This document shows positions 1-7,118 of a stretch of 13,043 nt of DNA, piece by piece. This DNA comes from Phototrophicales bacterium. GTDB lineage: Bacteria; Chloroflexota; Anaerolineae; Aggregatilineales; Phototrophicaceae. Positions within the stretch are counted from its first letter, which is position 1. The number at the start of each line of letters is the position of its first letter. A program made the translations under genes and the position numbers. The DNA lies in contig PGTJ01000046.1 of assembly GCA_002794515.1 (NCBI GenBank), positions 1-13,043 on the forward strand. Direction: 5' to 3'. The notes beneath the pieces are model-generated. The model searched no databases. It was not told the DNA's origin and saw nothing but the letters and a program-made list of their open reading frames with translations.

Positions 1-1
1 A

Positions 2-910
2 CTGCGTCAGCACATTCTCATTTTTTATACCCTGTATGCCGCCCTCGAAACACGCGAGTCGTTTTCGAGTTTTTCAGATTATTTAGATTATCTCGATTCT
101 GTCCCCGCCGATGACTTGCGTCAAAAGGTGATCGATGATTATTGCGAAAAGTTGGGCGATACACCCGAAACCCTGCTGATGGATGTTGATACATTTTTGC
201 GCCGTGTCAATGCCGTCATCGGCGCAAAATATGCCGAGCGTGGTATGTCGTTGGATATGGATATGTATGCACAAACATTCGCCTTGCTTCATGATGCCCC
301 TGCACTCAAGGCGATGCTCACCCAACATCTGCGCCATATGTGGGAGACCTACCTCAAAGCCGAATGGGAGACACAACTGCCCACCTTGCAAGAATCGGTA
401 TCGGCATTTTCGGCGATGGATTATCGTGGCTTAAATGGCTACGAAGCCGCCCGCACCATCACTGGGCGCGATATTCCCGATTTTTGGTCGAAACTGAACG
501 CGGTCGAAGAGGTGATTTTTGTCCCCAGCGCACATTTGGGTCCGTATGTCTCGATGATGGTGCAAGAAACACGGGGGATTGTCTTTTTTGGGGCGCGCAT
601 CCCACGCGGGGCGGTGGTCAAATCATCGGCATTGGGGCGCTCTGAATTGTTGGTGCGCCTGAATGCCCTGACCGATGATACCCGCCTGATGATTTTGGAA
701 TTGCTGACCATGCACGAAGAGTTATGCGCCCAAGACATCATGACCATGCTCAACCTGAGCCAATCGAGCGCATCGCGTCATTTGCGCCAGCTCACCGCTA
801 CGGGATATTTAAACGAGCGTCGGCGTGATGTGGCGAAATGCTACACACTCAATATGGAACGGATAGATGACACCATCGAGGCGCTCAAACACTTTTTACG
901 CAAACGCTAG
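2..910 (+). CDS. ArsR-type winged-helix transcriptional regulator (5' end outside window)
   Basis: The frame is open to the left edge, so this is the last 302 codons of a longer gene; the apparent TTG at 116 is internal. The C-terminal part (from about nt 640) reads as an ArsR-type winged helix: the dimerisation/first-helix stretch LTDDTRLMILELL, then a recognition-helix region LSQSSASRHLRQL and a wing ending in RRR...YTLN. This resembles HTH_5/HTH_20 proteins that bind DNA as dimers. The preceding 200 or so residues are helical and of unknown role; many ArsR relatives with a large N-terminal region (DUF5937-like) look like this, and that region may be the sensor. No metal-binding Cys cluster of the classical ArsR/SmtB type is visible. 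It is followed by about 100 bp of non-coding DNA and then the degraded ATPase module. Family call is fairly sure; ligand and targets are unknown. Confidence 0.75.
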   Translation: MRQHILIFYTLYAALETRESFSSFSDYLDYLDSVPADDLRQKVIDDYCEKLGDTPETLLMDVDTFLRRVNAVIGAKYAERGMSLDMDMYAQTFALLHDAPALKAMLTQHLRHMWETYLKAEWETQLPTLQESVSAFSAMDYRGLNGYEAARTITGRDIPDFWSKLNAVEEVIFVPSAHLGPYVSMMVQETRGIVFFGARIPRGAVVKSSALGRSELLVRLNALTDDTRLMILELLTMHEELCAQDIMTMLNLSQSSASRHLRQLTATGYLNERRRDVAKCYTLNMERIDDTIEALKHFLRKR

Positions 911-940
911 GTCGGTTTTTACACGATACTCGATGTTGCC

Positions 941-968
941 TTAATCAATGTCTCATTTATGTTATAAT
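941..968 (+). promoter_or_regulatory. Possible promoter of the ATPase/TOPRIM module
   Basis: A perfect -10 hexamer TATAAT lies at 963-968. A poor -35 candidate (TTAATC, 941-946) precedes it with a 16-nt spacer. It sits 43 nt upstream of the ATPase start at 1012, in the only gap between the ArsR-type gene and the module. The rest of the 911-1011 gap is AT-rich, with two TCTCAT boxes (951 and 968) and an inverse ATGAGA at 995; nothing else is recognised. Confidence 0.35.
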
Positions 969-1011
969 CTCATCTACAATATAAGATTTTGATGAATGAG
1001 ATTGGTTGATA

Positions 1012-2238
1012 ATGACACAACAGCTGAATCCTCACGTTCCGCGTATTGAGTCCTTGCGAGTTAAAAATTATCGCGCTCTGCGTGATCTCGAAATTAAACT
1101 AACTCCGTTAACAGTGTTTTTAGGTCCGAATGGTAGTGGCAAATCCACAATCTTTGATGTGTTCGCATTTTTAGCTGAATGCTTTACACAAGGACTCCGC
1201 TCTGCATGGAATAAACGTAATCGTTTAGGTGAATTGCTGAGTCGGGGTGCGACTGGACCGATTGAATTTGAGATTAAATATCGAGAAACGCGAGATTCTT
1301 CACCAATTACCTATCATTTGGTCATTGATGAAACACCAACAGGACCGATTGTTGCCAAAGAAACTCTGACATGGCGACGTGGCAAACAATTTGGTGCGCC
1401 TTATCGATTTCTGGATTTTGAAAACGGACAAGGTCGTGTCATCAGTGGTGAAAATCCATAAGAAGGTGATACCCGTATTGAAGAAAAATTATCTGCGCCT
1501 GATATTTTGGCGGTCAATGCCTTTGGGCAATTGGCAAAACACCCGCGAGTGACCGCACTCCGTAATTTCATAACAGGGTGGTATTTATCGTATATCAGTG
1601 CTGATAGCACACGAGGCGTCCCTGAATCTGGACCGCAAGAGCGATTATCAGCAACAGGCGATAATCTGCCCAATGTGATTCAATATCTTAAGGAACAACA
1701 TGAAGAACGATTACAATATATCTTAAATACGCTCTCCGATCGTGTCCCACGCTTAGAAAAAGTTGAAGCCGAAATGACTATAGATGGTCGGCTTGTGCTG
1801 CAGGTTAAAGATGCTCCATTTGATAAACCGATTATGGCGAAATATGCGTCTGATGGTACACTTAAAATGCTGGCATATCTTACAGTGTTATATGATCCCG
1901 AGCCACCATTATTAGTCGGTATCGAAGAACCCGAAAATCATTTGCATCCCCGTCTGTTAGAAGGCTTGGCAGAAGAATGTCGACGTGCATCTGCCAATAC
2001 ACAACTGATGGTGACAACCCACTCCCCATTTTTTGTGAATGGTTTGCGTCCCGAAGAATTATGGGTCTTATACCGAGATGATGATGGTTATACCCAAGCC
2101 ATTCGTGCTTCAGATATGGATCGCATTCCTGCGCTCATTGAAGCTGGGGCAAAATTGGGAGATTTATGGATGGAAGGACATTTTGAAGCAGGAGACCCAT
2201 TGACCAATTCGGGCAAGCCCAAACGTAAAAAGGGTTAG
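1012..2238 (+). pseudogene. AAA_21/OLD-like ATPase interrupted by an in-frame TAA
   Basis: Read as one frame, this is a 408-codon ABC/SMC-like ATPase of the AAA_21/AAA_15 (OLD-like) type. Seen in order: an RVKNYRAL N-terminal strand, Walker A GPNGSGKST (near residue 40), a signature-like segment ASDGTLKMLAYLTVLYDP, Walker B LLVGIEEPENHLHP, and the H-switch TTHSP. The frame is broken only by TAA at 1459-1461 (codon 150). Sequence on both sides continues the same protein without a frame change, and a single C-to-T change from CAA (Gln) explains it. ATG 1012 is preferred over TTG 1006. Without readthrough the second half could only restart internally (TTG near 1507) and would lack Walker A. It is followed after 7 nt by a TOPRIM gene in a two-gene layout typical of ATPase/TOPRIM defence-like pairs. 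Sampled lines are more AT-rich than neighbouring genes, hinting at transfer. A sequencing error is the main alternative. Confidence 0.8.
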
Positions 2239-2245
2239 GTAAGTG

Positions 2246-2582
2246 ATGATTTTTTTAGAGTTCTTTGTAGAAGAATTATCGATGGAAGTGTCTCGCACCC
2301 CGTATTTTAGATGGCAAAGATTATGCTATGAATATCATCATATTTAATGGCAAAAAGTCTCTGCTCGATAAACTCCCCAATCGCCTAAAAGCCTATCATA
2401 ATTTTATCCAGCCAAATCATTATCTGTTTATCTTAGTAGACCGCGATAACGATAACTGTTATGAACTCAAACAAAAACTCGAAACTATCGTTGCTCAATC
2501 AGGATTAACAACCTGCACCGCCAATCCGCAAGCGTATCATGTTGTTAATCGGATTGTCATTGAAGAACCAGAGGCATGGTAG
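2246..2582 (+). pseudogene. DUF4276-type TOPRIM protein, frameshifted and C-terminally truncated
   Basis: Starts at ATG 2246, 7 nt after the ATPase stop. The first segment encodes MIFLEFFVEELSMEV (frame 2), with the early acidic pair of a TOPRIM fold. Around 2288-2301 the homology moves by +1 into frame 3: reading GTG then skipping one T gives LAPRILDGKDYAMN, which continues to a stop at 2580-2582. The second segment carries the DxD motif (LVDRDNDN) and ends IEEPEAW, where family members as I recall them continue with Y/F-x-GD and another 80-100 residues. So there are two lesions: a 1-nt insertion and loss of the C-terminal half. The stop is 2 nt from the convergent monooxygenase stop, suggesting a deletion joined the two. 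The family is the usual partner of an AAA_21 ATPase. The role of the pair is probably nucleic-acid processing in defence, inferred from relatives. Confidence 0.7.
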
Positions 2583-2584
2583 AA

Positions 2585-3739
2585 CTACGCCTGTTCAGCT
2601 AACCGCGCCATAATTTCATCAACGGCTTGTTTTGCCTCGACATTAAAATTGTACATTGCCCCTTTGCTCTGATAAAATGTGCCGACCTCATATAAGCCAG
2701 GTTGCCCCAATATTTGCCGCTTGCCAGTGGTGATGTCATGGGGGTCTTGACCCTCGCGCAATAACCAATCGGCTTTATCACGCGGGGCATTCAGATGTAA
2801 ATAATCATGTAGCACCGCTTTATAACCCGTCCCCATGATGACCACATCCACCTGTAAGCGGGTGTGGTCGGCTAAGATCACGCTATCCCCATCAAAACGG
2901 ATCGGCGCAGGCACACATGTCACCCAGCCACGCTTGGCGACATAGATGAGTTCGCGCCCGCGTGTGCCACCAGCGGCGGAACTTTCGGCATCACTTTGCG
3001 GGACGCGAATGCCGAATTGTTCGAGATTGCTAAATTTGAGCGATTCAATGTGTCTGATTAATCGTTCCCCGATTGCTTTGGGCAACATCTCGCCGAGCAT
3101 CACCCAAGCGTGTTTGGGCAAGCCATATGGATAACGCGGACGCAACACCACCCCTGTCCGTTGAGCTAAATACACCGCCGTGCATTGGCGTTTCCGCCCC
3201 AATTCGCTGGCAATATCCACCCCACTAGGTCCGTTGCCGACCACCATCACCCGCTTGCCGATATACGGTTCGTGTCCCAAATAATCGTGCGCGTGGATGA
3301 TTTTCCCTGTGAAGGTCTCTGCGCCATCGATATATGGGGTGAAGGGCGCATTGAATCGTCCTGTCGCCGAGATGACGCATGGATACCAATCGCTACCCAC
3401 ATTGGTGATAACCCGCCAACCATCCCCCTCGGCGCATACCCGATGCACCGTCACACCGAGTTGGATATTCAGCCCAAAATCGTGGGCATATTTCACCAAA
3501 TAGGCATGGTACTGCTTACCTGTGGGGAAGATTCCATAGTGCAACGGAAATTTGCGCTCTGGCAAGTGCGAGAAGAAGCGCGTGGTATTGAGCCGTAGCG
3601 ATGGATACAGGCTCGCCCATGTCGAGGCGATAATCTCCGCTTTATCCACCACCACGTAGGGAATCTGGGCTTTTTTCAGATAGTAGGCGCAGGCAATCCC
3701 CGCGGGTCCTGCGCCGATGACCAGGACTTGTGCCGTCAT
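2585..3739 (-). CDS. FAD-dependent monooxygenase (FMO / CzcO-like)
   Basis: A 384-residue flavoprotein with two Rossmann dinucleotide-binding sites. GAGPAG at residues 9-14 binds FAD, and GNGPSG at 168-173 binds NAD(P)H. Between them lies the flavin monooxygenase fingerprint F-x-G-x3-H-x3-Y (FTGKIIHAHDY, 143-153). ATG motifs follow at 125-127 (SATGRF) and 303-305 (MGTGYK). Members of this family use NADPH and O2 to oxidise N, S or carbonyl substrates; some are annotated CzcO and lie beside metal-transport genes. No signal peptide, so cytosolic. Length is normal. Its ATG overlaps the stop of the upstream TIR-like gene by 4 bp (ATGA), which implies translational coupling and a shared transcript with the CopCD gene. 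The 3' end meets the broken TOPRIM gene at a distance of 2 bp. Family is certain; substrate is unknown. Confidence 0.9.
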   Translation of the reverse strand: MTAQVLVIGAGPAGIACAYYLKKAQIPYVVVDKAEIIASTWASLYPSLRLNTTRFFSHLPERKFPLHYGIFPTGKQYHAYLVKYAHDFGLNIQLGVTVHRVCAEGDGWRVITNVGSDWYPCVISATGRFNAPFTPYIDGAETFTGKIIHAHDYLGHEPYIGKRVMVVGNGPSGVDIASELGRKRQCTAVYLAQRTGVVLRPRYPYGLPKHAWVMLGEMLPKAIGERLIRHIESLKFSNLEQFGIRVPQSDAESSAAGGTRGRELIYVAKRGWVTCVPAPIRFDGDSVILADHTRLQVDVVIMGTGYKAVLHDYLHLNAPRDKADWLLREGQDPHDITTGKRQILGQPGLYEVGTFYQSKGAMYNFNVEAKQAVDEIMARLAEQA

Positions 3740-4563
3740 GGAGTGCTTTCGGGTGTTGGCTCGCTGGACGGGGTGGGTGTGGGGGTGATTGCCATGCTGG
3801 TCAGCGCGAATTGTGTCACGGTCGCCATCACCCGCTCATGGACATGTGTGGATAAATGCACCAATGTGGCGGGGAATTGAGTCGCTTGTTCGGTGCTACG
3901 CGGGACGAATGTGCCGTCTTGCCCACTGGCAATCCAAGTCGCAGTGCCGATGGCTTCCATCCGCGCCTTTGTGGGGATATGTGGGATGGTCGCCTCGAAC
4001 ATCACCGCATCTTCTGTGCCACGCGGGAGCGCTTGGTCGATGAATACCCGTTGTGTCAGATACACCTGTGTTTCGATGCCATAATATTCTTCTTCTGGGG
4101 CTTGCAATCCGAACACCCCCACACCGATGATGCCCATCAAAAAGATGCCAAGGGCGATAATGACATAAAACACCGATGATTGCACATTTTCCTTGCGCTT
4201 TTGTGGGGTGAGGACGGTAATCGGGCGTGGTGCATCGGGCGAAGTCAGATAGGTCAGGCGGTCGAGCAAATCTTTATCAGAATAGGTTTGGCTAAAATCC
4301 AATGCTTGGAGATGATCGATCACGCGGGGCAGTGGGCTGTTATCTGCCAAAATGGGCAAAATATGCAAATATTGATCCGATGCCCGATTGAGTATATCTA
4401 TCATAACGGGCGATTTGATGCTGGTCGCCGATATGATGGCTATCACCACCGTGTTATCTGCCAAATCATCCGTCACTTGGATCGATTTGGCTTCTAAATC
4501 ACCGCGAATCCGCATGGCGAATTTGTGGTCTGCTTCTGCATAGGCTAATGTTACGACTGTCAT
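3736..4563 (-). CDS. TIR-like domain, single-pass membrane protein
   Basis: A 275-residue protein. Residues 1-108 look like a TIR fold: VTLAYAEADHKFAMRIRGDLE as strand A/helix A, a strand VVIAIISATS, and helix SPVMIDILNRA. A basic stretch QKRKE (121-125) precedes one transmembrane helix (about 131-152), placing the TIR part in the cytoplasm. The outer part (153-275) is unrecognised and ends in a P/T/S-rich tail. In NAD-cleaving TIRs the pattern S-x-W-x3-E-x3-A supplies the catalytic Glu; here the aligned position is Ile57 (Asp56 beside it), so NADase activity is doubtful and a scaffold or signalling role is more likely (inference). SD AAGGA sits 6 nt before ATG 4563. It lies 50 bp after the CopCD stop and overlaps the monooxygenase start by 4 bp, so it is the middle of an operon. 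TIR assignment is from pattern only. Confidence 0.7.
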   Translation of the reverse strand: MTVVTLAYAEADHKFAMRIRGDLEAKSIQVTDDLADNTVVIAIISATSIKSPVMIDILNRASDQYLHILPILADNSPLPRVIDHLQALDFSQTYSDKDLLDRLTYLTSPDAPRPITVLTPQKRKENVQSSVFYVIIALGIFLMGIIGVGVFGLQAPEEEYYGIETQVYLTQRVFIDQALPRGTEDAVMFEATIPHIPTKARMEAIGTATWIASGQDGTFVPRSTEQATQFPATLVHLSTHVHERVMATVTQFALTSMAITPTPTPSSEPTPESTP

Positions 4564-4578
4564 GATTTATCCTTTATG

Positions 4579-4602
4579 TGTAAAACATTATTTGTAAAAC
4601 AT
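4579..4602. repeat. Tandem 10-bp repeat TGTAAAACAT upstream of the TIR-like gene
   Basis: TGTAAAACAT occurs at 4579-4588 and again at 4593-4602, a 14-nt period, in the 50-bp gap between the CopCD stop and the TIR-like gene start. On the coding strand the boxes read ATGTTTTACA and end 16 nt before the start codon, immediately ahead of the SD. It could be a direct-repeat operator or a chance tandem duplication. No clear -10/-35 pair is seen here. Confidence 0.5.
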
Positions 4603-4613
4603 CTCATCATTCG

Positions 4614-6854
4614 TTAAAGACTCAATGACCGTATATAATTCACCACATGCCAACGGTCATCGGGCGAGAGTTCGCGCCCACAAGCGGGCAAATCGCGCCA
4701 GCCATCTGTTAAGGCGGCGTATAATGCTTCATCGCGGGTGCGATTGAGGCGCTCTAATAAATCGCGGAACTGACGGTGATTTTCCCACACGGCACACGCG
4801 CTATCAAAGATCATTTTGCCATGCGATAGCGACTCGGCTGTGGGGAGATGGGTATTCACCACCATTGGTGGTGGGTTGAGCGTGGCTAAATATTGCTGTT
4901 GCGTACTTTCCATCACACGCCATCCGACCACCAGCGCAATGGCTGTGAGGATGACCGCGGCGATCCCCGCCGATACGCTGAAGGTATTCAATCCCATTTT
5001 ATGGATGCGACTGCGAATAATTGGCGATAGGGCGAATATCACCGCGCCCATCACAATCGCAAGCGCCAAAAGCTGAATTGGGGTGGGGGGGAGGCTGATA
5101 ATCACACCAGCATCAGGGTTAATATCCCACGCAAAGGCGATACGCTGTGTTTGGTCGCCGACCGTCACATCCACCAAAGACCACCATGTGCCACCCTGAT
5201 TAATCTCCCCGCCCGCCGATACATATAACCCGTCATCGATCGCCTCGGCGATATGCCGTTCACCCCGCCTATCTTGAATTGGCGATTGGTTTAATAGGCG
5301 CACAGTCGCATCGGTGATGGGCATATCATCGCGCATGAGGGTGATGTCGAATGTATTCACCCCCGTCCCGCCAGGGCTGATGCTCATGCTGACCGTCATA
5401 TCCTTCACCTGCTGTGTTGCCGATGGTGATGTCACATCAGTTTGGATGAATGATGGCTTGGGGATGGGGGTGGCGCTCAGCGTGCTGGCGCTGATGACCA
5501 CCGCCGATGCCAATAACACCTCTAAACGGGTGATATGGATGAAATGGGTGATGCGTGGATTAATCCAGTGGCGCAATTGGGCATATTGCTCTGGATGTGC
5601 CAATAGGTGATTGACCCCACCGATTATCAAGAGGGGGGCAATCAAGATGATTTTGGCGATGAGCGTACCACCAAAACGGCTCTGGATTTCATCTACGCCA
5701 TAAATCCAATTACTGGCGCTATATATCCCACTGGCGATTGTCACCGCCAATGCACCAATCGCCACGCCCGAAAAGCGCTTAATCACCACACGCAAGGCGG
5801 TCATGCGCTGGTCATCGGCATAAGGTTGGAGGGCGATATTCAGGCAGATCATCAAGGCGAATAACCCGCCAACCCACATCGCCACTGCCAACCGATGCGC
5901 CCAATCGACAAAAATCCCCACCCATGCCATAGTCAATGCCCCTGCGACATGACTGGTGATGCTGAATGTGCCGAGTATCAACGCGCCTATCCACAAGCCA
6001 GCTATCCAGAATGGATAAACCACCTCTGGATAGCGCCCCTGATAATTCAATGTGGCGAGGAACATCATCCCCAACAGGCTCATCAGCCCCATGCGCCACA
6101 TCCACACATCGCCAAAGCGCGACCCCACCCGCACCACATCCCAAAATTGGGGTTGTAGGGCTTGATCGAAGCGGATATTGAAGAAGACCATCGTTTGCTG
6201 AATCAGCGCCAATCCGTTGCCCAAAAATGCCACCAGCAGGCTCATGCCGATGAGGATATGCAGGCGCTTCATCAAGCGGGGTGGCAACCATCCTGCTCGA
6301 TGATTTTTATTGCCCCATGCGGGTATTAGCACCCAGGCGTATAATCCCATCGCCCCGAATAAGATCATGCTGGCGCTGATGGTGATGAAGCGCCAGACCA
6401 CTTCGAGGGCGATAGCGGTGGTATTGGCTTGGGCATCGACACCGCCGATCGCCTCGCCGATGAAGAACACCCGACTTTCGGCATATACATGACCATCGCT
6501 GGCGAAGGCAGGGCGCAATTCCACGACATACGCACCATCGGGTAAATCATTCGGTAGCCGTGCTGTGAGCAGGGTGTTGTCTGTCTCGGATAATCCGCCA
6601 CTGGCGATGATATTGCCCATTTGGTCGCGCACATGAATCGAACTGAATTGCGCCTCTAACCCCTCGCTGAACCAATATTGCACCCGTGTTGGGGCGCGTT
6701 CTAATACGGCACGATTTTCGGGGATGGCACGCACTAAATAACCATGTGCCGATGTGGGCGATGCGGATGTGAATAAGCCGATCGTCAGGGCGAAAACCGC
6801 CCATAAGCGTATGCGTATCATCAATCTAATCCAAGCGAAAGTGTTTGGCATCAT
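4614..6854 (-). CDS. CopC-CopD fusion copper protein with degenerate cytochrome c domain
   Basis: A 746-residue membrane protein. A signal peptide ends at SA|H (residue 36/37), so the mature protein would start with His37, the N-terminal copper ligand of CopC. The second CopC ligand motif D-x-H is D120/H122 (SDGH). Residues 150-460 carry about eight transmembrane helices with CopD features (ITSHVAG; WAHRLAVAMWVGG). A further extracytoplasmic domain (465-590) follows, then two more helices (about 594-612, 625-645), and a C-terminal domain (675-746) shaped like cytochrome c (HGKMIFDSACAV... DDRWHVVNYIRSL). That last domain lacks CxxCH (CAVWE instead) and the usual Met ligand (LPAC). CopC/CopD proteins bind periplasmic copper and move it across the membrane. 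The start is uncertain: ATG 6854 overlaps the 64-residue ORF by 29 nt, whereas ATG 6821 follows its stop by 4 nt and gives a cleaner signal peptide; neither has a clear SD. Confidence 0.88.
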   Translation of the reverse strand: MMPNTFAWIRLMIRIRLWAVFALTIGLFTSASPTSAHGYLVRAIPENRAVLERAPTRVQYWFSEGLEAQFSSIHVRDQMGNIIASGGLSETDNTLLTARLPNDLPDGAYVVELRPAFASDGHVYAESRVFFIGEAIGGVDAQANTTAIALEVVWRFITISASMILFGAMGLYAWVLIPAWGNKNHRAGWLPPRLMKRLHILIGMSLLVAFLGNGLALIQQTMVFFNIRFDQALQPQFWDVVRVGSRFGDVWMWRMGLMSLLGMMFLATLNYQGRYPEVVYPFWIAGLWIGALILGTFSITSHVAGALTMAWVGIFVDWAHRLAVAMWVGGLFALMICLNIALQPYADDQRMTALRVVIKRFSGVAIGALAVTIASGIYSASNWIYGVDEIQSRFGGTLIAKIILIAPLLIIGGVNHLLAHPEQYAQLRHWINPRITHFIHITRLEVLLASAVVISASTLSATPIPKPSFIQTDVTSPSATQQVKDMTVSMSISPGGTGVNTFDITLMRDDMPITDATVRLLNQSPIQDRRGERHIAEAIDDGLYVSAGGEINQGGTWWSLVDVTVGDQTQRIAFAWDINPDAGVIISLPPTPIQLLALAIVMGAVIFALSPIIRSRIHKMGLNTFSVSAGIAAVILTAIALVVGWRVMESTQQQYLATLNPPPMVVNTHLPTAESLSHGKMIFDSACAVWENHRQFRDLLERLNRTRDEALYAALTDGWRDLPACGRELSPDDRWHVVNYIRSLSL

Positions 6855-7020
6855 CAGATGGTGTATCGGGCGAGGTGGGTGGGGTATCCCATTCGGGGGG
6901 GATGGCGCGGGTGCGTATCCAACTGATGATCATGAATATCAAAAATATCACCCCAACACCGATGAATATCACCTCATCCCAAATGCCGAGCGCCCCATGC
7001 GCCAAGATAAAAAATCGCAT
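6826..7020 (-). CDS. Small membrane protein (64 aa), first gene of the copper operon
   Basis: Begins at ATG 7020 with AAAGG 6 nt upstream. It encodes a short amphipathic lead (MRFFILAHGALGIWDEV), one transmembrane helix (about 15-34), a basic SWIRTR stop-transfer and a Pro/Asp-rich cytoplasmic tail. It ends 4 nt before the alternative CopCD start at 6821 or overlaps the longer form by 29 nt, so translation of the two is linked. I believe similar short ORFs precede CopCD genes in related bacteria, but this is recollection and not a search. A role as subunit or assembly helper of the CopCD protein is an inference from position. It is the first gene after a strong promoter, which supports its being real. 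Confidence 0.65.
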   Translation of the reverse strand: MRFFILAHGALGIWDEVIFIGVGVIFLIFMIISWIRTRAIPPEWDTPPTSPDTPSDDAKHFRLD

Positions 7021-7032
7021 TTTGAACCTTTT

Positions 7033-7056
7033 GAATTGTGGTTGTTTTCACAATTC
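7033..7056. promoter_or_regulatory. Inverted repeat over the copper-operon transcription start (operator candidate)
   Basis: Perfect 8-bp arms GAATTGTG (7033-7040) and CACAATTC (7049-7056) with an 8-nt spacer. The predicted transcription start of the minus-strand operon (about 7052) falls inside it, and it ends 13 nt before the first start codon. Binding here would block transcription. As RNA it could instead form a hairpin just ahead of the SD. Confidence 0.6.
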
Positions 7057-7058
7057 TG

Positions 7059-7087
7059 ATTATAAAAGATTTTTGTGAGGATGATAA
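7059..7087 (-). promoter_or_regulatory. Promoter of the small-membrane-protein/CopCD/TIR/FMO operon
   Basis: Read on the minus strand: -35 TTATCA (7087-7082, 4 of 6 matches), a 17-nt spacer, and a perfect -10 TATAAT (7064-7059). It lies 39 nt before the first ATG and directly abuts the inverted repeat at 7033-7056. Confidence 0.65.
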
Positions 7088-7118
7088 TGGCAGATGGTGT
7101 GTGATGGTTTATGACACA

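Noticed and set aside
946..1001. Imperfect inverted repeat CAATgTCTCATT / AATGAGATTG before the ATPase gene
   Set aside because: It requires a 1-nt bulge and lies in AT-rich DNA where such matches arise easily; too weak to list as an operator.
1456..1464. Programmed stop-codon readthrough or recoding at TAA 1459
   Set aside because: TAA is not used for selenocysteine or pyrrolysine, no recoding structure is evident, and the downstream partner gene is also broken, so plain pseudogenisation is simpler.
3185..3598. 137-residue open frame antisense to the monooxygenase
   Set aside because: It covers conserved FAD/NAD motif coding on the other strand and has no own SD or recognisable domain.
5812..6291. 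159-residue open frame on the minus strand inside the CopCD gene
   Set aside because: Out of frame with a well-supported membrane protein; the translation is rich in R/G/P/H and lacks any fold-like pattern. It is a shadow of the CopD coding strand.
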